Source of the DNA: CAZUMW01 sp964621615
GTDB taxonomy: Bacteria; Desulfobacterota; WTBG01; CAIYCZ01; CAIRTM01
DNA length: 27,124 nt
Direction of reading: 5' to 3'
Assembly (NCBI GenBank): GCA_964621615.1
Contig: CAZUMW010000055.1
Span: 1 to 27,124, forward strand
Shown here in pieces: positions 5,980 through 13,048 of the stretch (its first letter is position 1; each line of letters starts with the position of its first letter). A program made the position numbers and the translations under genes. Under the pieces are notes generated by a model, which was not told the origin of the DNA, did not search any database, and saw nothing but the letters and a program-made list of their open reading frames with translations.

Positions 5980-7305
5980 TCATGAGGCAGTATCGCTGCC
6001 CGCCTTTTTCAGGGGTATTCCCTGCGCGCGCTTCTCCGACCACGCCGCGTCTGTTGGCTGCTGCTGAACAGCGACTATTTTTTTCACAAGCTCAGGGTTG
6101 TGCTGCTGTATCTGCGGAAGCAGTGTTTGAAAAAAAGCCCCCATGAGCTTTTGTGCAGCGCCCGGCTCCAGCGAGCCCTCAATTTCATCCGGCATATAGG
6201 AAAACAGCTCGTCCAGCTCGCTGCCGGAAAGTGCCTCAAATATATTTGCTCCCGGCGGCCGTATGTGCTGTGCATAGGTTTCGGTCCACCACTGACGGTA
6301 GGGCCGGTATGCATCATCGCCTGTGCGGCGCTCCTCAAGGGCTTCAAAAATACATTCTGCAGCTTTAAAACCGGCAAGCGCCGCATGTGAATTGCTTGTC
6401 TGTCCCATCCACGCGGCATCGCCGACCACGAACAGGCGGTCGCGGCAGGGATCGGTAAGCGGGCTGAACAGATTGAGCACGCACGCTGTGCGGTGAAGAA
6501 CCCGGGTGCCGGGCCGAAACCGGGAGGAAAGAACGGAATCGGTCTGTATCCGGTCAAAAATCGCATCAAAGCGAGTGCCGGGAGAAAAGCTTCCGATCAT
6601 AAAGCTATACTGCCCTTCACAAAAGCGGGGGCACAGGCAGATAATTGCCGGGCCGCCTTCCCCCTCGACAAGGTGGATGTGCCCGGGCTCTTCGGGCTCA
6701 AAGCCTTCAATGAGCCGGCAGGCATTGAAAAGCGTTCCGTAAAACGTTCTGTGGTGCGAAAACCCCGCAAGGCGCGCGCACAGCGAATTATGGCCGTCTG
6801 CTGCAACGGCAAACCGTGCGGTAAAGCGGTCGCGGTGGGTTTCGATGCACACCGAGTGCTTTTCAGTGTGAATGCCTACAACGGTGTGGTTGGGAAAGTA
6901 CGCTGCGCCGGCAGCGCGGGCGTCCTCGAGGTTTTCGGTAAGAAAGCGCCCTTTGTCAAACACCAGATGAATGGGCCCGGCGCTCGTGCGTACCATTTTC
7001 ATGCGTCCGCCGCCGGGGGAAAAGTTTGCAAACCAGGGCACCCCGCGCACACCGCCCGTGTATTTCATCCGGTAGCCGGTTTCCTGAAAGTCGATTGTCC
7101 CGCGCTCTGTATTCACGCTGACGGCATCGCCGTGGTAGCGCTCATCATACAAAAGGCCCTCGGAGCAGGAGCGGGCAAGCGGGGAAAGCACGGAGCGCCG
7201 CTCGATAAGCGCTGCTTTCATGCCCAGCTCTGCCGCCCTACGCGCTGCACCCAGACCTGCAGGGCCGGCGCCGACTATAATGACATCATAGGAAGCTGTG
7301 CTCAC
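5980..7305 (-). CDS. FAD-dependent oxidoreductase, geranylgeranyl reductase (ChlP/BchP)-like
   Basis: A 441-residue flavoprotein of the PHBH/geranylgeranyl-reductase superfamily. The N-terminal Rossmann motif is VIIVGAGPAGLGAARRAAEL (about residues 8-27) followed by IERR. The DG motif appears as VAADGHNSLCARLAGF and the second FAD motif as RLFVVGDAAWMGQTSNSH. In canonical family members this last motif reads GDAAG...PxxGEGI; the divergence argues for a different substrate. Relatives saturate prenyl chains of chlorophyll, archaeal lipids or quinones, or hydroxylate aromatics. The start is GTG at 7305, 10 bp after the upstream gene, with AAGGA before it. It is the third gene of the TetR-led operon. 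Reductive rather than oxygenase chemistry is inferred from the anaerobic style of the neighbours. Confidence 0.75.
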   Translation of the reverse strand: MSTASYDVIIVGAGPAGLGAARRAAELGMKAALIERRSVLSPLARSCSEGLLYDERYHGDAVSVNTERGTIDFQETGYRMKYTGGVRGVPWFANFSPGGGRMKMVRTSAGPIHLVFDKGRFLTENLEDARAAGAAYFPNHTVVGIHTEKHSVCIETHRDRFTARFAVAADGHNSLCARLAGFSHHRTFYGTLFNACRLIEGFEPEEPGHIHLVEGEGGPAIICLCPRFCEGQYSFMIGSFSPGTRFDAIFDRIQTDSVLSSRFRPGTRVLHRTACVLNLFSPLTDPCRDRLFVVGDAAWMGQTSNSHAALAGFKAAECIFEALEERRTGDDAYRPYRQWWTETYAQHIRPPGANIFEALSGSELDELFSYMPDEIEGSLEPGAAQKLMGAFFQTLLPQIQQHNPELVKKIVAVQQQPTDAAWSEKRAQGIPLKKAGSDTAS

Positions 7306-7314
7306 GTAATATCC

Positions 7315-8112
7315 TTAATCACGGGTCCAGCGCTGATAGCGTCTTATGCCCTGGCGCGCAAACTCTATGTTGGCTATCGTTACCATGTCAATGGTGATTT
7401 TGGAGATCACCATACGCTCTCTGATGCTGTCCCGGAAATTTTTGAGGCGCTTTTCACGCTGCTCCGGGGTTGCATCAGCAGGAAGCCGGGCGCCGTCCTC
7501 GTAGGGCAGAAATTTTATAAGGATGTCATCATAGCGCTTGTCTTTTTCGTTAATAAGCTCGGCGCGGCCCCGTATCTGTGCGCAGCGAAAGTCAGCAAAG
7601 CTTTCAAACTCTTCATGCCAGTTCAGGCTCACTTTCGGGTTGTTTTTTATGTGCTTGAGCTTTTCCGTGCCGACTTCGTGAAACCCGTAAAGCACCTTTT
7701 TTTCCGGATCGAGCGTGAATTCAGCGGTTGTGGTCAGCGGGACATTGTTCAGGCAGGTTCCCAGCACGTATGTTTTTGATTCTTTCTTGATGCCGCCGAT
7801 GAGCTTCACAATTTCTTTCCACAGCGTGGCCTCCGGCATGACCCCTTCGCCGGGCTGCCGGTTCATTGTCTCGCCGTTGAGCCACATCTGGGTGGCGGTG
7901 GTGTTTGCATCCAGCTTGATCGTGTGGCAGTCATTGCAGGACACCCCTTCTTCGACTTCCGGATGATTGCTGCCCGCTTCCGCAGAAGCTGAAATTTCCT
8001 GTGCCTGACCGTTTTCTTTCTGCTTTTGCGTATCGTCAGCGACAGCCGAAGCGCAAATCGCAAAAAACGCACACAATGTGATTACAAAAACAGATTGCTT
8101 CGTCAAATGCAT
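7315..8112 (-). CDS. Secreted monoheme cytochrome c / FMN split-barrel fusion
   Basis: A 265-residue protein in two parts. Residues 1-24 are a Sec-type signal peptide (VFVITLCAFFAICASAVA). A polar linker follows, then a single c-type heme motif CNDCH (Cys59, Cys62, His63). From about residue 105 to 250 there is a pyridoxamine-phosphate-oxidase-like split barrel: YVLGTCLNNVPLTTTAEFTL, KVLYGFHEVGTEKLKHIKNN, and FADFRCAQIRGRAELI. The domain resembles the cytoplasmic protein at 5316-5927. Export is required for heme c attachment, which places the barrel in the periplasm, where flavin domains are uncommon. The barrel may carry FMN, bind heme or be repurposed. It is the second gene of the operon, 23 bp after tetR, with an excellent GGGGAGG site. 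Domain calls are good; function is unknown. Confidence 0.8.
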   Translation of the reverse strand: MHLTKQSVFVITLCAFFAICASAVADDTQKQKENGQAQEISASAEAGSNHPEVEEGVSCNDCHTIKLDANTTATQMWLNGETMNRQPGEGVMPEATLWKEIVKLIGGIKKESKTYVLGTCLNNVPLTTTAEFTLDPEKKVLYGFHEVGTEKLKHIKNNPKVSLNWHEEFESFADFRCAQIRGRAELINEKDKRYDDILIKFLPYEDGARLPADATPEQREKRLKNFRDSIRERMVISKITIDMVTIANIEFARQGIRRYQRWTRD

Positions 8113-8135
8113 GCTAAACCTCCCCTGTGGTTATG

Positions 8136-8750
8136 TTACGATGAATGCTGCGGTTGTTTTTTCTGAATACCGTTGAAGAGTATTTCCATATACAGGTTGT
8201 GCTGATCGACCGGGTCAAAATCAAGGTTAACCGTAAAATATGTCAGAAAAACCCCCATCGACAGCACGTAAAGCGCACGCGCAATACCGTGCGGATCCAG
8301 CTCCTTAAACTCCCCGGCGGCGATGCCGTCACGGATGATAACGCTGAAAGTGTCCACCCTGTTTTTGTAAAACCGGGTTACCTCGGTGCGAATATCATTG
8401 TCGCGTGTGCTCATGGCGACAAATTCGAGGCAGAACTGAAAAATATCCCGGTGCTGGTCAATAATATGCTCTGATTTTTGTACAATCCAACGGATTCGGC
8501 TGCCCTCGGGAGCCGGGCTGTCCAGGTTTTCCTTAAGGGTGTTGAAATACCGGTCTACCCGGTTGTGGAACAGCTCGATAAAAAGGATTTTTTTCGATTT
8601 GAAATGATAATACACCGCGCCCTTGGTAAGACCTGCCGCCCGGGCAATGTCATCGATAGTTGTTTGAAAATAGCCGCTTTTGTTAAAACAGGAGAGCGCT
8701 GCCTTGAAAATTTCTTCTTTGCGCACTTCAGGTGATTTTTTTCTGGTCAT
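8136..8750 (-). CDS. TetR-family transcriptional regulator
   Basis: A 204-residue regulator with the N-terminal TetR helix-turn-helix: IDDIARAAGLTKGAVYYHFKSKKILF, given here only as the segments IDDIARAAGLTKGAVYYHF and SKKILF, around residues 34-58. The ligand-binding half is helical and hydrophobic, similar in style to AcrR/QacR-like regulators, and does not reveal the effector. I chose ATG 8750, because the longer frame would need a TTG start nearer the operator. It is the first gene of the six-gene operon and lies 17 bp downstream of a perfect palindrome overlapping the predicted transcription start, so autorepression and control of the whole redox operon is the natural reading. Ligand release would then induce the cytochrome fusion and the reductases together. 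Confidence 0.9.
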   Translation of the reverse strand: MTRKKSPEVRKEEIFKAALSCFNKSGYFQTTIDDIARAAGLTKGAVYYHFKSKKILFIELFHNRVDRYFNTLKENLDSPAPEGSRIRWIVQKSEHIIDQHRDIFQFCLEFVAMSTRDNDIRTEVTRFYKNRVDTFSVIIRDGIAAGEFKELDPHGIARALYVLSMGVFLTYFTVNLDFDPVDQHNLYMEILFNGIQKKQPQHSS

Positions 8751-8766
8751 ATGAACCTGCAAAAAA

Positions 8767-8784
8767 ATACTGACGGGTCAGTAT
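8767..8784. promoter_or_regulatory. Perfect palindromic operator, probable TetR-family site
   Basis: ATACTGAC-GG-GTCAGTAT, two perfect 8-base arms with a 2-base centre. The sequence style matches operators of TetR-type repressors. It covers the predicted transcription start of the promoter at 8787-8815 and ends 17 bp before the regulator's ATG, which is ideal for autorepression. Confidence 0.8.
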
Positions 8785-8786
8785 TA

Positions 8787-8815
8787 ATTATAAAAACAGA
8801 GAGAACATCTGTCAA
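8787..8815 (-). promoter_or_regulatory. Consensus sigma70 promoter of the TetR-led redox operon
   Basis: On the minus strand, TTGACA (8815-8810), a 17-base spacer, then TATAAT (8792-8787): full consensus at both elements and ideal spacing. The predicted start near 8780 lies within the palindrome. A promoter this strong placed under an operator implies tight repression with high induced expression. Confidence 0.85.
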
Positions 8816-8965
8816 TAAAAAGATAATGAAGATCAAAAAAATTTAGCGGGTGCATATTATTGAGAGATGATAAAATTGGAGGTAATCTATTTTCGGGATT
8901 GACCGAAACGTATCCAGGAATTATTTAGTGATCTGAAGGAACGTGATTATTGATAATAATTATTA

Positions 8966-8994
8966 TTGACAGTCTCCCTGTCATATCTTATTAA
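8966..8994 (+). promoter_or_regulatory. Candidate promoter with inverted repeat upstream of the REC-SpoIIE gene
   Basis: TTGACA (8966-8971), 17 bases, TATTAA (8989-8994). A palindrome TGACAG-TCTCC-CTGTCA (8967-8983) overlaps the -35 element and could be a regulator site; it shares a TGAC core with the TetR operator but is not the same site. The rest of the 8816-9105 interval is AT-rich and I see no gene or other element in it. Confidence 0.45.
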
Positions 8995-9105
8995 TAATAT
9001 ATGTTTTTTATGCAACTCTATCCTATATAAAACCGTACCGGATCGAATGTATTGTTACTAAGGCAAACTTTTTTTCACTACCATTGTATGCCGTAGTTTT
9101 ACTGC

Positions 9106-11073
9106 ATGGAACACCGAAACATCCCGCTTATTTTAATAGTTGATGATAATCCGTTCAACAGAGAGCTGATCCAGGCGGCTGTGGAAGCTGAAGGGTGCCG
9201 CGGGCTTGAGGCTGCAAACGGCAAAGAGGCCATTGAGCTTATCAGTGAACATGATTTCCAGCTCATATTTATGGACCTCCTTATGCCGGGGATGGACGGG
9301 TTTGAAACAACGGCAAAAATCCGCCACGCCGGCATAACCTGCCCTATAATCGCTGTTTCGGCGATAAATATAAAACAGGACCGCCAGCGCTGCATCGATG
9401 CGGGATGCAATGAAATGATACCCAAGCCTGTCGGGCTTGAGGATCTGCAGAATATTCTTCACGCCTATCTGAATGCCGACCGGAAGGATGCTTCACAGGC
9501 CTCCTCAGAGCCGGATGCTCTCCCCTCCCCGGAATCGTTTGCATTCGGCGATTACCGCGTTTTGCTGGTCGAGGAAGATGCCTCCGTAGCTGAACACTAT
9601 GCATCACGCCTTAAAGAGCTCGGCTTTATGGTCGACCATGTAGCAAACGGGGCCCGGGCATGGGAAAAGATTGAACACAACAGCTCGTGTGCCGATATTG
9701 TAATAAGTAATATTTTTACATCCGGAATCGACGGCCTCGGTCTTCTCAACAAATTAAAGCACACCTATCCGCATGTGCTGATGATTATCTACACCCCTGA
9801 TTACGATTCTGAGACCTTTAATGCAGCCGTGCAGCAGGGGGTCGATGCCGTTATACCGCAGGAGCGGTTTAGGGAGTCAGCTCCCGCAATGATAGCATCG
9901 GCTATTACCGCTGCAAAAACGGTAGGTTCGCGCATGAATCAGGCGCACAGAGCCGAGCAGATACGGCATGCCCAGGTGCGGCTGATTCAGCGGGGATGCT
10001 CTGAAGCGTGCCCCTGCATAGATATGGCCCACTCCTCCCTGCATGAAGCGGGCGGCGATATCGCCCAGTGCCGCCGCTTCAATCGTGACGGCCGCTGCGG
10101 TATTGTGCTCTCGGATGTTGCCGGACACGATATCATGAGCTCCTACATCAGCGCCATTTTTCTCGGGATGCTCTCTTCGGTCTGGAGCACGCACCAGAAG
10201 CCCCGGGAGCTGCTGCAGGCAATAAATGCCGAGCTTCTCAATATCAGGCAGACAAACAGGCACGTGTGTATGACCGCGGTGCTGTGGGACAGGCGCAGGC
10301 GCCGCGTTGACATTGCAACTGCCGGGAATCCGGCGCCCCTTCTGCTGACCCCGGAGCGGGGCGGCGGGTTTTCTGTTACGGAGCTGAACGGGGGGGGGAT
10401 GTGTCTCGGGCTGCTGAAAGAAACCGGACTTTTCACCTACGAAAGCTTTTCTCTGCATGAGGGCTCGCATCTTATTCTTTTTTCCGACGGCATCTCAAGG
10501 CAGGACATCGAGGGCGTGCTGACGGGCCGCCCCGCGATGCTGCACGAAGCAGAGCCGCACTGCTTCAGCCGGATGCTTCTGGATGCTGTTCTTGAAAAGC
10601 GCCGGCAGGCTGATGATATGCTTGTGTTTACCCTGCACGGCAGCGACGCTCAAAGCAGAGATGAGCTTCGTTACGAATTTCTTTCCAGCTATGAGGGTGT
10701 TGACCGGGCCCACGAGTGGGCGGCATCCTGCATCACCGGCCGGGATGTACCGCTCGGACATGACCGCGATTTTGTCCTGCTTGCTATTCGGGAGGTGCTG
10801 CTGAATGCTGTTGAGCACGGTAACCGTATGCGCCCGGATTCATGGGTCGATCTGAGCATCGATAAAAGCGGCGGCGGGCTTGTTGTGCGGGTATCTGATG
10901 AGGGAGCCGGCTTTGATCTTGAGAAGCAGGCCCGGCGTATCAGGGACCATGATGCGCTTAATTCCGACAAGCGCGGGCTGTATATTATAGACAGTACGGC
11001 CGACCGCATCGACGTTGACGGCGGAACCATTGAGCTGCACATACAAGAGCGCCTGCGTGAAGCCGGCGAATAA
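9106..11073 (+). CDS. Response regulator: REC, degenerate REC, SpoIIE-type phosphatase, HATPase
   Basis: A 655-residue four-domain regulator. REC1 (residues 7-122) is canonical: VDDN, MDLLMPGMDG with phospho-acceptor Asp57, and Lys107. REC2 (150-275) is degenerate: the acceptor is Asn202 (VISNIFTSGIDG) and the lysine is missing (VIPQER), so it should not be phosphorylated. A PP2C/SpoIIE-type phosphatase follows (about 300-500) with likely metal ligands in HEAGGDIA, DVAGHD and LFSDGI. The C-terminus (about 535-655) is a GHKL anti-sigma-type ATPase: EVLLNAVEHGN, DEGAGFD, RGLYII. It likely runs a partner switch, dephosphorylating or phosphorylating a STAS antagonist, such as the one 93 bp downstream. 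No sigma factor gene is nearby. The start has no clear ribosome-binding site. Confidence 0.9.
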   Translation: MEHRNIPLILIVDDNPFNRELIQAAVEAEGCRGLEAANGKEAIELISEHDFQLIFMDLLMPGMDGFETTAKIRHAGITCPIIAVSAINIKQDRQRCIDAGCNEMIPKPVGLEDLQNILHAYLNADRKDASQASSEPDALPSPESFAFGDYRVLLVEEDASVAEHYASRLKELGFMVDHVANGARAWEKIEHNSSCADIVISNIFTSGIDGLGLLNKLKHTYPHVLMIIYTPDYDSETFNAAVQQGVDAVIPQERFRESAPAMIASAITAAKTVGSRMNQAHRAEQIRHAQVRLIQRGCSEACPCIDMAHSSLHEAGGDIAQCRRFNRDGRCGIVLSDVAGHDIMSSYISAIFLGMLSSVWSTHQKPRELLQAINAELLNIRQTNRHVCMTAVLWDRRRRRVDIATAGNPAPLLLTPERGGGFSVTELNGGGMCLGLLKETGLFTYESFSLHEGSHLILFSDGISRQDIEGVLTGRPAMLHEAEPHCFSRMLLDAVLEKRRQADDMLVFTLHGSDAQSRDELRYEFLSSYEGVDRAHEWAASCITGRDVPLGHDRDFVLLAIREVLLNAVEHGNRMRPDSWVDLSIDKSGGGLVVRVSDEGAGFDLEKQARRIRDHDALNSDKRGLYIIDSTADRIDVDGGTIELHIQERLREAGE

Positions 11074-11166
11074 CAGCCGGGAAAGAGTCAGCAGATTATG
11101 ATCACCGTATCTGTTCGGCAGAAGCTGCCCGGCGGATTGTACGGGTATCCTTTTCACGGAGGGGAT

Positions 11167-11487
11167 ATGAAGGCAAAAAAACAAAATGACACCCTGTATT
11201 TAATTCCCGGAACCGACCTCGTGGCCAGCAACGTAGAGGCGCAGCGCAATGACATGGCCGAAAAAATCCACAAAAACAGCGGCGTCTCACGGGTGGTGCT
11301 TGATGTGCACGGAGTGGATATTGTTGATTCGCTCGGCGTCAACCTGATTATCGGCCTGTACCGGGAAGTCTCTTCCGGCTCAAAAACCTTTGAAATAATC
11401 GGCGGAAGCGAAAAATTTATGAAAGTAGCCAACTTTTTTCGCTTCCCCTCTCTGTTTACCGTGCGCAGCGCGGAGGAGAACGCGTAA
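11167..11487 (+). CDS. STAS-domain anti-sigma factor antagonist
   Basis: A 106-residue single STAS domain. The core LDVHGVDIVDSLGVNLIIGL corresponds to the SpoIIAA phosphorylation loop. In SpoIIAA the motif is DSSG with the second serine phosphorylated; here it is Asp54-Ser55-Leu56-Gly57, so the usual acceptor position is leucine. Either Ser55 substitutes or the protein is not phospho-regulated in the standard way. Variants of this kind appear in other bacterial STAS proteins. I chose ATG 11167 because GGAGGGG lies just upstream and the domain starts there; an ATG at 11098 would add an unrelated 23-residue leader. Probable partner of the preceding phosphatase/ATPase protein. Its stop overlaps a downstream start (TAATG) that leads into a decayed frame. 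Confidence 0.85.
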   Translation: MKAKKQNDTLYLIPGTDLVASNVEAQRNDMAEKIHKNSGVSRVVLDVHGVDIVDSLGVNLIIGLYREVSSGSKTFEIIGGSEKFMKVANFFRFPSLFTVRSAEENA

Positions 11488-11729
11488 TGGACCAGGACGA
11501 ACTGTTAGCAAGTCACCGAGGACCTTTTGTTGCTGCTGAGCAAAGGCAGGAAAACCCTTGACCCGGACATCATTGATACGTTGCCGTCACGGAGCCGACC
11601 GCCTATCGCGTGATGATTGTGGAGGTGCGCACAGAAGAAAAGCAGTATATTAACACGACGAATTCAAGTGAAAACCATTTGAAAAAAATTATTTACTATG
11701 CCAGTGAAGAAAGTCTGGAGAGTGTATGA
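11487..11729 (+). pseudogene. Frameshifted remnant of an unknown small gene
   Basis: ATG 11487 overlaps the STAS stop (TAATG) and reads MDQDELLAS. The coding-like signal then moves frame: VTEDLLLLLSKGRKTLDPDI at about 11512, then VTEPTAYRVMIVEVRTEEK from about 11586, continuing to LKKIIYYASEESLESV and TGA at 11727-11729. Two frame changes are needed to join the parts into a protein of about 80 residues. I do not recognise a family. The coupling to STAS suggests it was once a third member of the partner-switch operon. The reconstruction is by eye and could be wrong. Confidence 0.45.
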
Positions 11730-11875
11730 AACAGTATATTTTTGACCGCCCTCAAAACAGGATTGATATTCCTGCGCTTCCTGATATCTTCCCAATGTTT
11801 TAGCAAAAGCTGACCGAAGTGAGCACTAAAGTGGAGCAGGCCGGACAGCTGCTTGGGTATGTCCGGAAACGCTGA
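11726..11875 (+). pseudogene. Short frame with internal TAG, unknown
   Basis: ATG 11726 overlaps the previous TGA (ATGA) and reads MKQYIFDRPQNRIDIPALPD, then IFPMF, TAG (11801-11803), then QKLTEVSTKVEQAGQLLGYV, RKR, TGA. The 49-codon frame is thus split after codon 25. The second half looks like an amphipathic helix. No family is recognised. Conserved spacing and overlap suggest it was a genuine small gene now inactivated, or that only the first 25 codons matter. Confidence 0.4.
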
Positions 11876-11896
11876 GCCCCCGAAAGGTTTATTTGT

Positions 11897-13039
11897 ATGA
11901 CCGATACCGCCAAAACATGCTTTGCCCCCTCGCAGCGGGCGCCCGAGGATATTTTACTGCGCCAGTATGAATTTATATCACAGGAGGTTTTGCTCACGCA
12001 GGTTCTGGATTCGCTTATCGAAGTAGCCCTGGTTCTGAACACATGCCGGCAGATTGTGTATGCAAACAGAACGTTTCTTGATTTTATCGGGGCAGACAGC
12101 TTTGATCAGATACTCGGGCGCCGCCCCGGAGAGGCCATAAACTGTATTCGCTGCGGGGAATCGGGGCAGGGCTGCGGGACGACACAATTCTGCAGACTGT
12201 GCGGCGCGGTCAATGCCGTAATTACTGCGCAAACCGGCCGCAGCAGCGCACAGGAATGCCATATCCTAATAAACACGCCCCAGGGTGTCCGGGCGCTTGA
12301 TCTGTTTGTTATCGCGACACCGGTTGAGCTTTCCGGCGAGCAATTCGTTATTTTTAACGGCGTGAATATAACCGAGCAGGAGCGGTCGCGCATTCTGGAG
12401 CGCTTGTTTTTTCATGACGTGCTCAATACCGCGGGCAATCTGCGGGGGTTTGTGGAGCTGCTGCTTCAGGGGAATCCCGCCGGTGAGCAGCGCTACAAGG
12501 AAAACATAAAAAAGCTGTGCTCCCAGCTTATAGATGAAATACAGACCCAGCGCGAGCTTATGGAAGCCGAGCACAATGAGCTGTCGGTGCGCATCGAGCC
12601 CCTCAATACCATAGAGCTGCTACGCTCGGTTATTGAAAGCTACCGGGACGGCGCTGAGGGCAGATCAGTCAGGCTTGACGAAAGCAGCCCGTCTCTAACG
12701 ATGACAACCGACAGGCATCTGCTCAGGCGCGTGCTGGGAAACATGACGAAAAATGCTCTTGAGGCGACCTCTCCCGGCGCAGATATCATTATCGGCTGCA
12801 GCGGCCGAAGCGGGAGCGTGCGGTTCAGCGTTCATCAGCCGGGAGTTATTCCCGATGATGTGCAGCTGCAAATTTTTCAGCACTCTTTTACCACAAAGGG
12901 CAAAGGGCGCGGCCTGGGAACATATACGATAAAGCTGCTCACCGAGCGCTATCTGGGAGGTACTGTGTGGTTTGTTTCATCTGAGAAGGCCGGCACAACC
13001 TTTTTTGCGGAATATCCTCTCTTGCTCAACTCAGCCTGA
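11897..13039 (+). CDS. PAS-domain sensor histidine kinase with cysteine-rich PAS loop
   Basis: A 380-residue soluble kinase. The PAS domain (about residues 33-165) contains five cysteines in one loop, within CIRCGESGQGCGTTQFCRLC (C-x2-C-x6-C-x6-C-x2-C), a pattern found in other environmental kinases and suggestive of metal, Fe-S or redox sensing. The phospho-acceptor is His173 in LFFHDVLNTAGNLRGF. The ATPase half has NMTKNALEA (N box) and a GKGRGLGTYTIKLLTERYLGG G2-type region; the G1 box is weak (VHQPGVIPDD in place of DxGxG), which is unusual. There is no membrane segment and no fused receiver. GAAAGG precedes the ATG. It sits 9 bp before the next kinase gene, so the two are probably co-transcribed. 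Confidence 0.9.
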   Translation: MTDTAKTCFAPSQRAPEDILLRQYEFISQEVLLTQVLDSLIEVALVLNTCRQIVYANRTFLDFIGADSFDQILGRRPGEAINCIRCGESGQGCGTTQFCRLCGAVNAVITAQTGRSSAQECHILINTPQGVRALDLFVIATPVELSGEQFVIFNGVNITEQERSRILERLFFHDVLNTAGNLRGFVELLLQGNPAGEQRYKENIKKLCSQLIDEIQTQRELMEAEHNELSVRIEPLNTIELLRSVIESYRDGAEGRSVRLDESSPSLTMTTDRHLLRRVLGNMTKNALEATSPGADIIIGCSGRSGSVRFSVHQPGVIPDDVQLQIFQHSFTTKGKGRGLGTYTIKLLTERYLGGTVWFVSSEKAGTTFFAEYPLLLNSA

Positions 13040-13048
13040 GAATGCCGA

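Noticed and set aside
6493..7779. Long open frame (428 codons) on the plus strand opposite the FAD protein and cytochrome fusion
   Set aside because: It is antisense to two genes with clear motifs and ribosome-binding sites, has no recognisable domain, and reflects the GC-rich codon structure of the true strand.
5316..8112. Split-barrel proteins as genuine pyridoxamine 5'-phosphate oxidase or HugZ heme oxygenase
   Set aside because: The fold family is supported, but I see no specific substrate-binding or HugZ-type C-terminal histidine motif that would justify either name.
11098..11166. Upstream ATG as start of the STAS protein
   Set aside because: It adds a non-STAS leader, while a GGAGGGG site precedes ATG 11167.
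11801..11803. In-frame TAG as pyrrolysine
   Set aside because: The frame is not a methylamine methyltransferase and the neighbouring frame is also damaged.
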